A DNA stretch of 64,000 bases from Microbacterium gubbeenense DSM 15944 (GCF_000422745.1 NZ_AUGQ01000005.1:62001-126000), one strand, 5' to 3'. Shown: positions 51,031 to 59,938, numbered from the stretch's first letter. The notes: generated by a model not told the origin, from the letters alone. A program made the numbers and translations.

Positions 51031-51642
51031 ATGAGCAACGAATTCATCGACACCGGCGTGGTCACCGGCGCCGACGGCCTGACCCGCCCGGCCTGGGCCG
51101 AGCAGAGCGACCTTCTGCGGGAGTATTACGACACGGAGTGGGGAATGCCCGTGCGCGACGAGCACGGCGTGTTCGAGAGGCTGAGCCTCGAGGCGTTCCA
51201 GTCGGGCCTCAGCTGGGCGACAGTGCTGCGCAAGAGGCCGACCTTCCGCGCGGCGTTCGCCGAGTTCGATCCGGATGCCGTCGCGGCGTTCGGCGACGAC
51301 GACGTCGCGCGTCTGCTCGACGACGCCGGCATCATCCGCAACCGCGCGAAGATCCTTGCGACGATCGACAACGCGCGGGCGACGGTGGCACTCAGATCAG
51401 ACGGGACCGACCTCGCCGAGTTCGTGTGGAGCTTCCAGCCCGCCGAGACCCCGGCGCCGGTGACGCCGTCCGACGTTCCGAGCTCGAGCGAGGAGTCGGT
51501 CGCGCTGTCGAAGGAGCTGAAGGCGCGCGGGTTCCGGTGGGTCGGCCCGACGACGATGTTCGCGCTGATGGAGGCCATCGGCATCGTCGACACGCATCTC
51601 CTGGCCAGCCACCGGCGCGCGACGAGCGGCGTGTGGCGATAA
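51031..51642 (+). CDS. tag: DNA-3-methyladenine glycosylase I (TAG), zinc-ligand-poor variant
   Basis: 203 residues. Excises 3-methyladenine. YYDTEWGMPVRDEHGVFERLSLEAFQSGLSWATVLRKR and DAGIIRNRAKILATIDNARA match TAG, with the active-site Glu and Trp retained. Three of the four zinc ligands known from E. coli TAG appear absent: the N-terminal Cys, the His of YHDNEWG (here Tyr), and the final Cys; only THLLASHRR keeps a His. The C-terminus is short. It diverges from the helicase-nuclease gene. Confidence 0.9.
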   Translation: MSNEFIDTGVVTGADGLTRPAWAEQSDLLREYYDTEWGMPVRDEHGVFERLSLEAFQSGLSWATVLRKRPTFRAAFAEFDPDAVAAFGDDDVARLLDDAGIIRNRAKILATIDNARATVALRSDGTDLAEFVWSFQPAETPAPVTPSDVPSSSEESVALSKELKARGFRWVGPTTMFALMEAIGIVDTHLLASHRRATSGVWR

Positions 51643-51662
51643 CAGCCGCACGCCGCTCGTCG
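51620..51662. terminator. bidirectional hairpin after tag
   Basis: Arms 51620-51633 and 51649-51662 pair over 14 bp, with G-U and three more pairs inward. It covers the last codons of tag and lies 14 nt from the actP stop on the other strand. No long T run. Confidence 0.75.
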
Positions 51663-51675
51663 GGCTACTGATCGA

Positions 51676-53301
51676 TCAGTGGTCGACCGCCTTTTCGGCT
51701 CCGTGGCCGGTGAGTGCGCGCACCTCCATTTCGGCGGCCTTCCTGGGATCCTCGTTCTTCGGCCCGATGAGCGAGCCGAGGAAGCCGAGCAGGAACCCGA
51801 GCGGAATCGACACGATGCCGGGGTTCTCGAGCGGGAACACCGCGATGTCGAGCTGCGGGAACACGCTCGTGTCGCCGCCGGAGAACACCGGCGAGAGCAC
51901 GATCAGGATCACGGCGGCCGCGAGACCGCCGTACATGCTCATCACCGCTCCGGTGGTCGTGAATCGGCGCCAGAACAGCGAGTAGATGATCGTCGGCAGG
52001 TTGGCCGAGGCGGCCACGGCGAACGCCAGCGCCACGAGGAACGCGACATTCTGACCCTGGACCCCGATGCCGCCGATGATGGCGAGCGCACCGACGACGA
52101 GCGTCGTGATGCGCGCGACCCTCACCTCGCCCGGCCCCGAGACCTTCCCCTTCTTGATCACGTTCGCGTAGATATCGTGCGCGAACGATGCCGACGCCGT
52201 GATCGTGAGGCCCGCGACCACCGCGAGGATCGTCGCGAAGGCGACTGCCGAGATGAAGCCCATCAGGATGGGTCCGCCGAGCGCGTTCGCGAGCAGCGGC
52301 GCCGCCGAGTTCACACCACCGGGCGCCTCGAGGATCTGGTTCGGTCCGACGAGCGCACCCGCGCCGTACCCGAGCACGAGGCTCAGCAGGTAGAACAGGC
52401 CGATCAGCCAGATCGCCCAGGTGACCGAGCGCCTCGCTTCCTTGGCCGTGGGCACCGTGTAGAAGCGCATCAGGACGTGCGGCAGGCCCGCCGTTCCCAG
52501 CACGAGCGCAAGCCCGAGCGAGAGGAAGTCGACCGGGTTGGCGTACTTGAGCCCCGGGCCGAGGATCTTGTCGCCCTGGTCGGACGCCGCGACGGCCGCC
52601 TCGAGCAGCTGGTTGATGCTGAACCCGTGCATCGCGAGCACCCAGATCGTCATGACGAGGGCCCCGCCGATCAGCAGGAACGCCTTGACGATCTGCACCC
52701 AGGTCGTGCCCTTCATACCGCCGATGAGCACGTACAGCACCATGATCACGCCGACGACGACGATGACGATCGACTGGCCGATCTCGCCGTCGATGCCCAT
52801 CAGCAGCGACACGAGCCCGCCTGCCCCGGCCATCTGCGCCAGGAGGTAGAAGAAGCAGACCACGAGCGTCGTGATGGCCGCGGCCATCCGCACGGGCGTC
52901 TGCTTGAGGCGGAACGACAGCACATCGGCCATCGTGAACTTTCCGGTGTTGCGCATCAGCTCGGCGACGAGCAGCAGCGCCACAAGCCACGCGACGAGGA
53001 ATCCGATCGAGTAGAGGAACCCGTCGTATCCGTTGACCGCGATCGCCCCGACGATGCCGAGGAACGACGCCGCCGAGAGATAGTCGCCCGAGATCGCGAA
53101 GCCGTTCTGGGGGCCGGTGAACGAGCGTCCACCGGCGTAGTAGTCGGCCGCCGACTTATTGTTGCGGCTCGCGCGGATCACGATGAACATCGTGACGGCG
53201 ACGAAGGCCGCGAAGATCGACATGTTGAGGACGGGGTTCGTCTCGACCGTGGTGACGGCCGCAACGATCGTGGACCCCGCCGATGTGAGCCATTCGCTCA
53301 T
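51676..53301 (-). CDS. actP: cation/acetate symporter ActP
   Basis: 541 residues, sodium:solute symporter family with about 13 helices. SAADYYAGGRSFTGPQNGFAISGDYLSAASFLGI is the family start, GLPHVLMRFYTVPTAKEARRSV and ILAVVAGLTITASASFAHDIYANVI are diagnostic for ActP/MctC type monocarboxylate carriers. Takes up acetate, propionate or pyruvate. ATG overlaps the stop of the DUF485 gene (ATGA), the usual yjcH-actP pairing. Confidence 0.94.
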   Translation of the reverse strand: MSEWLTSAGSTIVAAVTTVETNPVLNMSIFAAFVAVTMFIVIRASRNNKSAADYYAGGRSFTGPQNGFAISGDYLSAASFLGIVGAIAVNGYDGFLYSIGFLVAWLVALLLVAELMRNTGKFTMADVLSFRLKQTPVRMAAAITTLVVCFFYLLAQMAGAGGLVSLLMGIDGEIGQSIVIVVVGVIMVLYVLIGGMKGTTWVQIVKAFLLIGGALVMTIWVLAMHGFSINQLLEAAVAASDQGDKILGPGLKYANPVDFLSLGLALVLGTAGLPHVLMRFYTVPTAKEARRSVTWAIWLIGLFYLLSLVLGYGAGALVGPNQILEAPGGVNSAAPLLANALGGPILMGFISAVAFATILAVVAGLTITASASFAHDIYANVIKKGKVSGPGEVRVARITTLVVGALAIIGGIGVQGQNVAFLVALAFAVAASANLPTIIYSLFWRRFTTTGAVMSMYGGLAAAVILIVLSPVFSGGDTSVFPQLDIAVFPLENPGIVSIPLGFLLGFLGSLIGPKNEDPRKAAEMEVRALTGHGAEKAVDH

Positions 53302-53648
53302 GCGCCCGCCTCCTGCTTCTCAAGATCAGAGCGGATGTCCGCCGCGATCGGGTCCAGCTTCCGGTTCGCGAACGAGACGTAGACCATCGTGATGACGAAG
53401 GTCGTCACGAACTGTCCGAGCCCGAGCAGCAGGCCCACCGTCACGTCTCCCCAGACGCGGATCGCCATGAATTCGGGCGCCCAGCCTGCGAGCAGAACGT
53501 AGACGAAATACCAAACGAGGAAGAACACCGCCATCGGGAAGACGAACGAGCGGTGCGACTTCTTCAGCGTGCGGAACTGTTGCGAATTCTCGACCGCGAC
53601 GAAGTCGATTCGCCGCGTCGATTCGGCATCGATATCGTTTTCTTTCAT
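53298..53648 (-). CDS. DUF485 membrane protein (YjcH type)
   Basis: 116 residues, two transmembrane helices (SFVFPMAVFFLVWYFVYVLL and GLLLGLGQFVTTFVITMVYV) in the DUF485 pattern. ATG 53648 has AAGGAGG six nt upstream; an earlier in-frame codon at 53666 lies before that site and is rejected. DUF485 proteins accompany ActP and may assist its insertion or activity. First gene of the actP unit, divergent from a LuxR-type regulator. Confidence 0.92.
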   Translation of the reverse strand: MKENDIDAESTRRIDFVAVENSQQFRTLKKSHRSFVFPMAVFFLVWYFVYVLLAGWAPEFMAIRVWGDVTVGLLLGLGQFVTTFVITMVYVSFANRKLDPIAADIRSDLEKQEAGA

Positions 53649-53673
53649 GTGGCCTCCTTGCCGCATGTCATGT

Positions 53674-53759
53674 ACCCCATGACGCTACGAAGACGTAGCG
53701 TGTACCCGACACCCCCGAAAGTCAGTACTGCACGAGAAGCTGCAACGGAGCACACCCCT
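53674..53759. promoter_or_regulatory. palindrome and ACCCC motifs between actP unit and RamA-like gene
   Basis: ACGCTACG-AAGA-CGTAGCGT (53682-53701) is a perfect 8-bp-arm palindrome. Around it are ACCCCA (53674-53679), ACCCCCG (53711-53717) and ACCCCT (53754-53759). Runs of A-C4/5 are the known binding signature of RamA in Corynebacterium, whose relative is encoded just downstream. Likely a shared control region for acetate uptake and autoregulation (inference). Confidence 0.6.
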
Positions 53760-54588
53760 GGATACCTCGCGTCTCTTGACCCGCGCCGTCACGGAGTTCG
53801 CCCGACGGACCCACTTTCCTGTGGCATTCGGCGGCCTGCTCGACGACTCGGGCGTCGCGCGCGTGACGAACATCGTCGGCAATCGCACGACCGCGCTCCG
53901 CGGTCTGGCGGTCGCGCCCGATCGCGGGCTCGGCGGCCGCGCCCTCGCGGAGCTGCGCCCGCGCATGACCGGGGATTACGGCACGGCACGGCAGATCACG
54001 CACGACTATGACTCGTACGTCCTCGGCGAGGGAATCGGCACGCTCATCGCCGTGCCCGTGCTCGTCGACGGGCGGCCCCGCGGGATCCTCTACGGCGGCA
54101 CGTGGGGCGTGTGGAACGTCGGCGGCGTGACCGCGGCACCCGCGGTGCAGGTCGCGGAGGATCTCGGGCGCGAGCTGAGCCGGAACGCGTCCGCGCTGCT
54201 GGAGACGCCGCCGGCCGCTCCGTCGCCCGCACTCTCGGCCCGCGCGACGGAGGAGCTGCGCGAGAGCTACGCCGAACTGCGCACGATCGCGGCCTCGATC
54301 GACGACGACGCGCTGCGTGAGCGCCTCGCGCGCGTCGAGCAGCGGCTCGCGGCGCTCACGGTCGCCGAGGAGCCCGTGGCGGACACGGCAGGGATCCGCT
54401 TGTCGCGCCGCGAGACCGACGTGCTCGCGTGCGCCGCGCTCGGATCGACGAACGGGCAGATCGCCGACCAGCTGGGACTGCGCGAGGGAACCGTCAAGGC
54501 GTACCTCGGAACGGCGATGTCGAAGCTCGACGCCTCCACGCGCCACGCGGCCGTCGCCGCTGCCCGTCGCCGTGGCCTGCTGCCGTAG
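53758..54588 (+). CDS. RamA-like GAF-LuxR transcriptional regulator
   Basis: 276 residues if begun at CTG 53758. The N-terminal two thirds form a GAF-like domain (FPVAFGGLLDDSGVARVTNIVGNR, EGIGTLIAVPVLVDGRPRGILYGG); the C-terminus is a LuxR HTH (LSRRETDVLACAALGSTNGQIADQLGLREGTVKAYLGTAM). This is the architecture of RamA, the acetate-metabolism activator of corynebacteria. Start choice: ACGGAG lies 7 nt before CTG 53758, giving LDTSRLLTRAV; TTG 53776 is an alternative without a site. No ATG or GTG fits well. It faces away from the actP unit. Confidence 0.85.
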   Translation: MDTSRLLTRAVTEFARRTHFPVAFGGLLDDSGVARVTNIVGNRTTALRGLAVAPDRGLGGRALAELRPRMTGDYGTARQITHDYDSYVLGEGIGTLIAVPVLVDGRPRGILYGGTWGVWNVGGVTAAPAVQVAEDLGRELSRNASALLETPPAAPSPALSARATEELRESYAELRTIAASIDDDALRERLARVEQRLAALTVAEEPVADTAGIRLSRRETDVLACAALGSTNGQIADQLGLREGTVKAYLGTAMSKLDASTRHAAVAAARRRGLLP

Positions 54589-54649
54589 GCGGATACGCCG
54601 TTCGGCCTCGGGGCGACGTATCCGCCTGGACGGCAGATGCGAAGCACGC

Positions 54650-54676
54650 CGACACACGCATATTCTGCGTGTGTCG
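54650..54676. terminator. terminator hairpin between RamA-like gene and tRNA-Arg
   Basis: CGACACACGCA (54650-54660), loop TATTC, TGCGTGTGTCG (54666-54676): perfect 11-bp stem touching the 3' end of tRNA-Arg. Probably acts for both strands. Confidence 0.8.
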
Positions 54677-54749
54677 TGCCCCCGACTGGATTCGAACCAG
54701 TGACACCCGCTTTAGGAGAGCGGTGCTCTATCCCCTGAGCTACGGGGGC
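54677..54749 (-). tRNA. tRNA-Arg (CCT)
   Basis: 73-nt cloverleaf on the minus strand: acceptor GCCCCCG/CGGGGGC, D stem GCTC/GAGC, anticodon stem CCGCT/AGCGG with loop CTCCTAA (anticodon CCT, reading AGG), T arm ACTGG-TTCGAAT-CCAGT, discriminator A. CCA is not encoded. Confidence 0.95.
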
Positions 54750-54808
54750 GCACGCGCGAAGACGCGCCCACCCATCTTACGGGGAGGCGCGTCTTCTCAG
54801 GACTCAGC

Positions 54809-55147
54809 TCAGTTCGCGGCGTCGTACGCGTCGAGCACCGTCGCCGGCACCCGACCGCGGTCGCTCACGGTGTAGCCGTTCTCGCGGGCCCACTCGCGCA
54901 CATGGGCGAGGTCACGGCTCGACGATGCGGTCGGGCGGGCGCGCTTCGCGGAAAGGCTGCCGACCGAACGACGACCCGCCGAGATGAACGGTGCGAGTGC
55001 TTCGCGAAGCTTTCGCGCATTCTCTTCCGTGAGATCGACTTCATATCCCTTGCCGTCGATGGAGAAATGAACGCTTTCACCCTCGCCCGGGTCGAGAAGA
55101 GTTCCGTCGATATCGTCGATGATCTGGTGAACGATTTTGCGTGCCAT
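54809..55147 (-). CDS. lsr2: Lsr2-type nucleoid-associated protein
   Basis: 112 residues. Lsr2 bridges AT-rich DNA and silences foreign genes. The N-terminal dimerisation part [19 protein letters not shown] and [22 protein letters not shown] is joined by a basic linker to the DNA-binding domain [29 protein letters not shown], where RGR inserts into the AT minor groove. ATG 55147 is preferred to 55159 because the family starts MARK. The gene itself and the area upstream are noticeably more AT-rich than average. Confidence 0.95.
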   Translation of the reverse strand: MARKIVHQIIDDIDGTLLDPGEGESVHFSIDGKGYEVDLTEENARKLREALAPFISAGRRSVGSLSAKRARPTASSSRDLAHVREWARENGYTVSDRGRVPATVLDAYDAAN

Positions 55148-55214
55148 AACCGCCACCATATCCGATTATTCCTTTGAATTCACCCTCGATAGGCAATATC
55201 GATCGAGAGAACTC

Positions 55215-55712
55215 TTATGCGGCCATTTCGAGGTAAGGACCCCACGTAGGCTCCGCGCGCTCCGTTCCGCGCACGGTCCATGCGGTTCCGCGCGGCGTGC
55301 TGGGGCGGAACCTCAGCCGCCACCCCATTTCCTGCGGCGTGCGGTCGCTCTTGACGTTATTGCATTTCATGCACGCCGCGACGAGATTCTCCCAGCTCTG
55401 CGCGCCCCCGCGTGATCGCGGGTGCACGTGATCGATCGTGTTGGCCGGATGTCCGCAGTATGCGCAGCGATGCGCGTCGCGCCGCAGAACGCCGCGACGC
55501 GTGACCGGCACCTCTCGCGACATCGACACTCGAACATATCGAGTCAGGACGATGACGGCGGGTCTGTCGAACACGTCGGACGCGCTCCACACGGGCGCGT
55601 TCTCGTCACATTCGAGGATATTCGCCTTGTCATTCATCACAAGGACGATGGCGCGTTTGTATGAAACAATCGCGAGCGGCTCGAAGCCGGCATTCAATAC
55701 CAGGGTGCGCAC
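55215..55712 (-). CDS. HNH endonuclease (small, MRTLVLNAG type)
   Basis: 165 residues from GTG 55712. An N-terminal beta-rich segment (MRTLVLNAGFEPLAIVSYKRA) precedes an HNH core: CAYCG, TIDHVHPRSRGGAQSWENLVAACMKCNNVKSDRTP, complete with zinc Cys pairs and catalytic His. This family is nearly universal and single-copy in actinobacteria, with no established role. The C-terminal 35 residues are Pro/Arg/Thr-rich. An unusual 360-bp gene-free region with hairpins lies upstream. Confidence 0.9.
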   Translation of the reverse strand: MRTLVLNAGFEPLAIVSYKRAIVLVMNDKANILECDENAPVWSASDVFDRPAVIVLTRYVRVSMSREVPVTRRGVLRRDAHRCAYCGHPANTIDHVHPRSRGGAQSWENLVAACMKCNNVKSDRTPQEMGWRLRFRPSTPRGTAWTVRGTERAEPTWGPYLEMAA

Positions 55713-56027
55713 GTGAGGCGGCCTTTCTTCAGTTCCCGGATGGCTTCCGGGCTTTGTCGATGAGTGCCGCCCCAGAAAGTGTGGCGAGAGGACGAGAAAG
55801 GGCGCTGTCGAATAGACAGCGCCCCAGGACGGACCGCGAGATTCTCGCAGCCGTATTGCTCCGAATGCCGTAGGACATAACGACCGAGCGCATCCGTGGT
55901 TCGGATGCGTGGGCGTATCTCCATGGGCCTAGTCCTCTCGCGTGTCTTCCGAAGGCGACGCGATCAGGTTAGCGCATCCGACACGCCCGGGGAACTTCTT
56001 CCGGGTGAACATCGTGCATCGCACGAA
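55713..56027. other. gene-free leader region with two hairpins
   Basis: About 315 bp without a convincing reading frame, between the HNH start and the M23 gene terminator. It holds GGGCGCTGTC-GAATA-GACAGCGCCC (55800-55824; followed by TTTCT on the minus strand, so terminator- or attenuator-like for HNH transcription) and CGCATCCG-TGGTT-CGGATGCG (55889-55909). Both stems are perfect. The region may be a long 5' leader or hold a small RNA. Confidence 0.55.
55800..55824 (-). terminator. attenuator-like hairpin in HNH leader
   Basis: Perfect 10-bp stem with 5-nt loop; on the minus strand it is followed by CCCTTTCTC. It would lie in the 5' leader of the HNH mRNA, some 90 nt before its start. Confidence 0.5.
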
Positions 56028-56061
56028 AACGGCCCGCGACGCGTTAGCGCTACGGGCCGTT
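56028..56061 (-). terminator. rho-independent terminator of second M23 gene
   Basis: AACGGCCCG and CGGGCCGTT pair over 9 bp; on the minus strand the stem is followed by TTTTCG. It starts 13 nt after the M23 stop. Confidence 0.8.
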
Positions 56062-56073
56062 GTTCGACGTCGA

Positions 56074-57036
56074 TCAGATCGGCAGGTTGCCGACCGGGTC
56101 GACGATCGCGCCGTTGATGCGCAGCTCGATGTGAAGGTGGTGGGCGGTCGAACGGCCGGTCGAACCGACGTATCCGATCATCTGTCCCTGTGTGACGGTC
56201 GCGCCGACCTCTACCTGGCGCGAGCCGGGGCTCATGTGGCCGTACAGCGTGGTCGTGCCGTCGCCGTGGTCGATCGCGATCGTGTTGCCCCAACCGCCGA
56301 CGACCTCGCCGGAGGTGATGACCGTACCGGCCTTGGCCGCGTAGATCGGCACCGTGTAGTCGGCCTGGCTCGTGGTCACCATGTCGGAACCTTCGTGGCC
56401 ACTGCCGACGGAGCGGCTGATGTAATAGCCGGCACCTCCGAGCGGATTGATCCACGATCCGTCCGTCGCGGCCGGAGCCGCCGGGGCGGGTTCGGCCGGT
56501 GCGGCTGCCGCCGCGGGCGCTTCCTGCGGCGCCGCAGCGGGGGATCCCTGAGCCGGAGCGGCCTGCTGCTGCGCCTGCTGCGCGGCAGCGGCCTCCTCCT
56601 GCTGAGCCTGCTGCTCCTTCGCACGCACGAGCGCCTTGCGCTCGGCGTCGATCTGCGAGATCTCGTCGGCCGTGCGGGCGGAGTAGCTCGTCGAGGTCAG
56701 GTCGGCCGACGCGAGGTCGCCGCTCGAGGAGAACGCCTGCGACTCGCTGGATGCCTCATCCCAGGTGCTCGCCTCCGCGTTCGCGGCGGGGGTCTGCGTT
56801 GCGGCGTAGGCCGGGATCGCGACGCCGGCGACGAGCGCACACACGGCGACCATCGTGCCGAGCCCGCGGGCGGGCGTCATGCGCCGCTTCGACGATGACC
56901 GGCGCGACGAACGCTGCGCCAGACGAACGTCCTTGCGCGCGGCGGCGAGGGCCTGCCGACTGCTGAGAACTGGGGTGGAGGGGTCAGAAGCGTCGCTCCG
57001 AGTGACCTCGTGCGAAGCCGACTGAGTGTTATCCAA
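56074..57036 (-). CDS. M23 (LytM) peptidase, exported
   Basis: 320 residues from TTG 57036, preceded by GGAGG. A long cytoplasmic N-terminus with basic RSSRRSSSKRR leads into one helix (LGTMVAVCALVAGVAIPAYA). A coiled-coil stretch (DEISQIDAERKALVRAKEQQAQQEEAAAAQQ) and an Ala/Pro linker carry the C-terminal LytM domain: HEGSDMV, DYTVPIYAAKAGTV, and HHLHIELRINGAIVDP with the zinc HxH. Unlike the 5557-6762 protein, the catalytic domain is at the end, as usual. The first metal-binding segment has HEGSDM rather than HxGxD with standard spacing. Cell-wall hydrolase or amidase activator. Confidence 0.9.
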   Translation of the reverse strand: MDNTQSASHEVTRSDASDPSTPVLSSRQALAAARKDVRLAQRSSRRSSSKRRMTPARGLGTMVAVCALVAGVAIPAYAATQTPAANAEASTWDEASSESQAFSSSGDLASADLTSTSYSARTADEISQIDAERKALVRAKEQQAQQEEAAAAQQAQQQAAPAQGSPAAAPQEAPAAAAAPAEPAPAAPAATDGSWINPLGGAGYYISRSVGSGHEGSDMVTTSQADYTVPIYAAKAGTVITSGEVVGGWGNTIAIDHGDGTTTLYGHMSPGSRQVEVGATVTQGQMIGYVGSTGRSTAHHLHIELRINGAIVDPVGNLPI

Positions 57037-57069
57037 GATCCAAATCCTCCATTGCCGTATCTCTATACG

Positions 57070-57095
57070 GTAACGAAAGATAACGAATCTGTCAC
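57070..57095. promoter_or_regulatory. three phased (G/A)TNAC repeats upstream of M23 gene
   Basis: GTAAC (57070-57074), ATAAC (57080-57084) and GTCAC (57091-57095) recur every 10-11 bp, one helical turn, 34 bp before the M23 start. Resembles MtrA-type direct-repeat operators known for wall peptidase genes. Confidence 0.5.
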
Positions 57096-57128
57096 GTCGA
57101 GACAGGATCTTTCCCGAATGCGGATGTC

Positions 57129-57826
57129 CTACTCAGCTACGAGGAACACGTGGGCGGCCATCTCGATCGGCAGCTCGAGGGCGCCGTCGACCTCGTCGAT
57201 CTGCACGAGGACGTAGCCCTCGTTGAACTCGAACGAGCCGTGCGCGCCCGGAACGACGCCGGCATCTCGCAGCTGCTGCAGCACCTCGGGATCGACCTGT
57301 ACCGGCTCGGCGAGACGGCGGACGGTCCCCGTGATCGGGCCGCCCTCGGCCTCGAGCTTCTTGACGACGCACACGACTCCATCGTTGAACGACGTCGTGG
57401 CATCGATCTCGCCGATCTGGCTGAGTCCGGGGATGGGGTTGCCATAAGGCGACTCGTCGGGGTGACCGAGCAGCTCGACGAGGCGGCGCTCGACGAGCTC
57501 GCTCATCACGTGCTCCCAGCGGCAGGCCTCTTCGTGCACGTACGCCCAGTCGAGGCCGATCACGTCGCTGAGCAGGCGCTCCGCGAGGCGGTGCTTGCGC
57601 ATCACGCCGATCGCCTTGCGGCGGCCCGACTCGGTGAGCACCAGTCGACGGTCGTCGCCCACGCGGATCAGCCCATCGCGATCCATGCGCCCGACGGTCT
57701 GCGAGACGGTGGGGCCGGAGTGTCCGAGCCGCTCGGAGATGCGCGCGCGCAACGGAACGATCCCCTCCTCCTCCAATTCGAGAACCGTGCGGAGGTACAT
57801 CTCGGTGGTGTCGATGAGGTCGGCCA

Positions 57827-57827
<1 letters not shown>
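57129..57827 (-). CDS. DtxR/IdeR-family metal-dependent regulator
   Basis: 232 residues. The HTH domain starts MADLIDTTEMYLRTVLELEEEG and includes SGPTVSQTVGRMDRDGL. The metal-binding and dimer domain keeps KHRLAERLL and VHEEACRWEHVMS, including the Cys of iron-type DtxR sites; the SH3-like C-domain follows (EFNEGYVLVQIDEVDGALEL). It most likely senses iron and represses siderophore genes. ATG 57827 overlaps the serC stop and has AAGGAG upstream, so the GTG at 57830 is not needed. Pairing with serC is unusual in appearance but may be conserved here. Confidence 0.92.
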
Positions 57828-58951
<1,124 letters not shown>

Positions 58952-58974
58952 CTACGGGGCCGCGGGGGTACGGC

Positions 58975-59475
58975 TCACTCGTCGTCGTCGCGGTCCTCGT
59001 CGTGATCGTCATCGTGCGCGCTGTCGTCGAGTTCGTCGATGTCGACGCCGTCGACGTCGCCGGCGTGGAGGTAGTCCGACTCGTCGTCGTAGTCATCATC
59101 GTCATCGTCGTCGTCGCCCGCGTCGCCGTTCGACTCCTCGGCCGCCTTGATCTCGGCCTGATGCGCCTTGTACTCCTCGAGGCGCTGCGACCACGGCACC
59201 CACTCGGGCGCGAGCAGCGCGCCCTCGCCGGGCAGCAGCTCGGCCTCGAGCACCGTCGGCTCTTCGCCCTCGACGCGCGTCAGCGACACGGTCCAGAACC
59301 ACCCGGGGTAGCCGAGCAGCTTCGACCGGAAGCGCAGGCTGACCACACCATCGTCCTCGACGGCGTAGTCGGCCGGGTCGCCGATGGTCTCCTCCGGCGT
59401 GATCTCTTTGAGCGCCGACAGCGCCAGCTCTTTCGCCTCGACGAGGCTCGGATCGAAGTCAGATGTCGATGTCAT
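58975..59475 (-). CDS. DUF3027 protein with acidic tail
   Basis: 166 residues. The core (1-115) has LGYPGWFWTVSLTRVEGEEPTVLEAELLPGEGALLAPEWVPW, the DUF3027 signature of actinobacteria; function unknown. The last 50 residues are almost solid Asp/Glu with a few His and Ser, and end in DEDRDDDE. ATG 59475 overlaps the upstream cold-shock gene by 17 nt and has GAAAGG before it. The acidic tail, next to an RNA-binding protein, could act as an interaction or buffering segment (inference). Confidence 0.88.
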   Translation of the reverse strand: MTSTSDFDPSLVEAKELALSALKEITPEETIGDPADYAVEDDGVVSLRFRSKLLGYPGWFWTVSLTRVEGEEPTVLEAELLPGEGALLAPEWVPWSQRLEEYKAHQAEIKAAEESNGDAGDDDDDDDDYDDESDYLHAGDVDGVDIDELDDSAHDDDHDEDRDDDE

Positions 59476-59839
59476 CAGCAACCTTTCGCAGCACCTTCGC
59501 GATCTTGCGGGCCTGGGCATCCGAGGGGTAGCGGCCGCGCCGGAGGTCGCCGCCCATGCCGTCGAGGACCCCGACGAGATCCTCGATGATGACGGCCATG
59601 TCGTCGGCGTTCTTGCGCTTCGCCTTCACGGCGCTCGGCGGCGCGTCGAGCAGGCGCACCGACAGCGCCGACGGGCCGCGGCTGCCGTCCGCGACGCCGA
59701 AGTCGACCCGCGATCCCTTGCGGACCGTGGTGCCCTCGGGGAGCGCGGTGCTGTGGAGGAACACGTCCTGTCCGTCATCTGACGCGATGAAGCCGAAGCC
59801 CTTCTCGTCGTCGTAGAACCTGACCTTGCCGGTGGGCAT
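59459..59839 (-). CDS. cold-shock domain protein with C-terminal extension
   Basis: 126 residues. The OB-fold cold-shock domain (1-65) has RNP1 KGFGFIAS and RNP2 DVFLHSTAL. A further 60 residues (KRKNADDMAVIIEDLVGVLDGMGGDLRRG, then DAQARKIAKVLRKVADDIDI) are helical and not part of ordinary CspA (about 67-70 residues); extended forms are known in actinobacteria. Likely an RNA chaperone. GAGGTT lies before the ATG. Confidence 0.9.
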   Translation of the reverse strand: MPTGKVRFYDDEKGFGFIASDDGQDVFLHSTALPEGTTVRKGSRVDFGVADGSRGPSALSVRLLDAPPSAVKAKRKNADDMAVIIEDLVGVLDGMGGDLRRGRYPSDAQARKIAKVLRKVADDIDI

Positions 59840-59925
59840 CGCAACCTCGCTGTGAACTGCCGTGAATGAAGAAGAGGGATCGAGCGATCCCCTGCCACCA
59901 GATTACCGTGCCCGGCCGCGTGGCG

Positions 59926-59931
59926 TATCGT
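59926..59931 (+). promoter_or_regulatory. -10 element, leaderless type
   Basis: TATCGT lies 7 nt before the ATG at 59939. Confidence 0.45.
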
Positions 59932-59938
59932 TGTGACG

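Noticed and set aside
51665..52990. A 441-codon minus-strand frame inside actP
   Set aside because: Arg/His-rich shadow in another frame of a well-supported symporter gene.
53734..54647. Overlapping minus-strand frames opposite the RamA-like gene
   Set aside because: They lack start signals and recognisable domains and are antisense to a clear GAF-LuxR protein.
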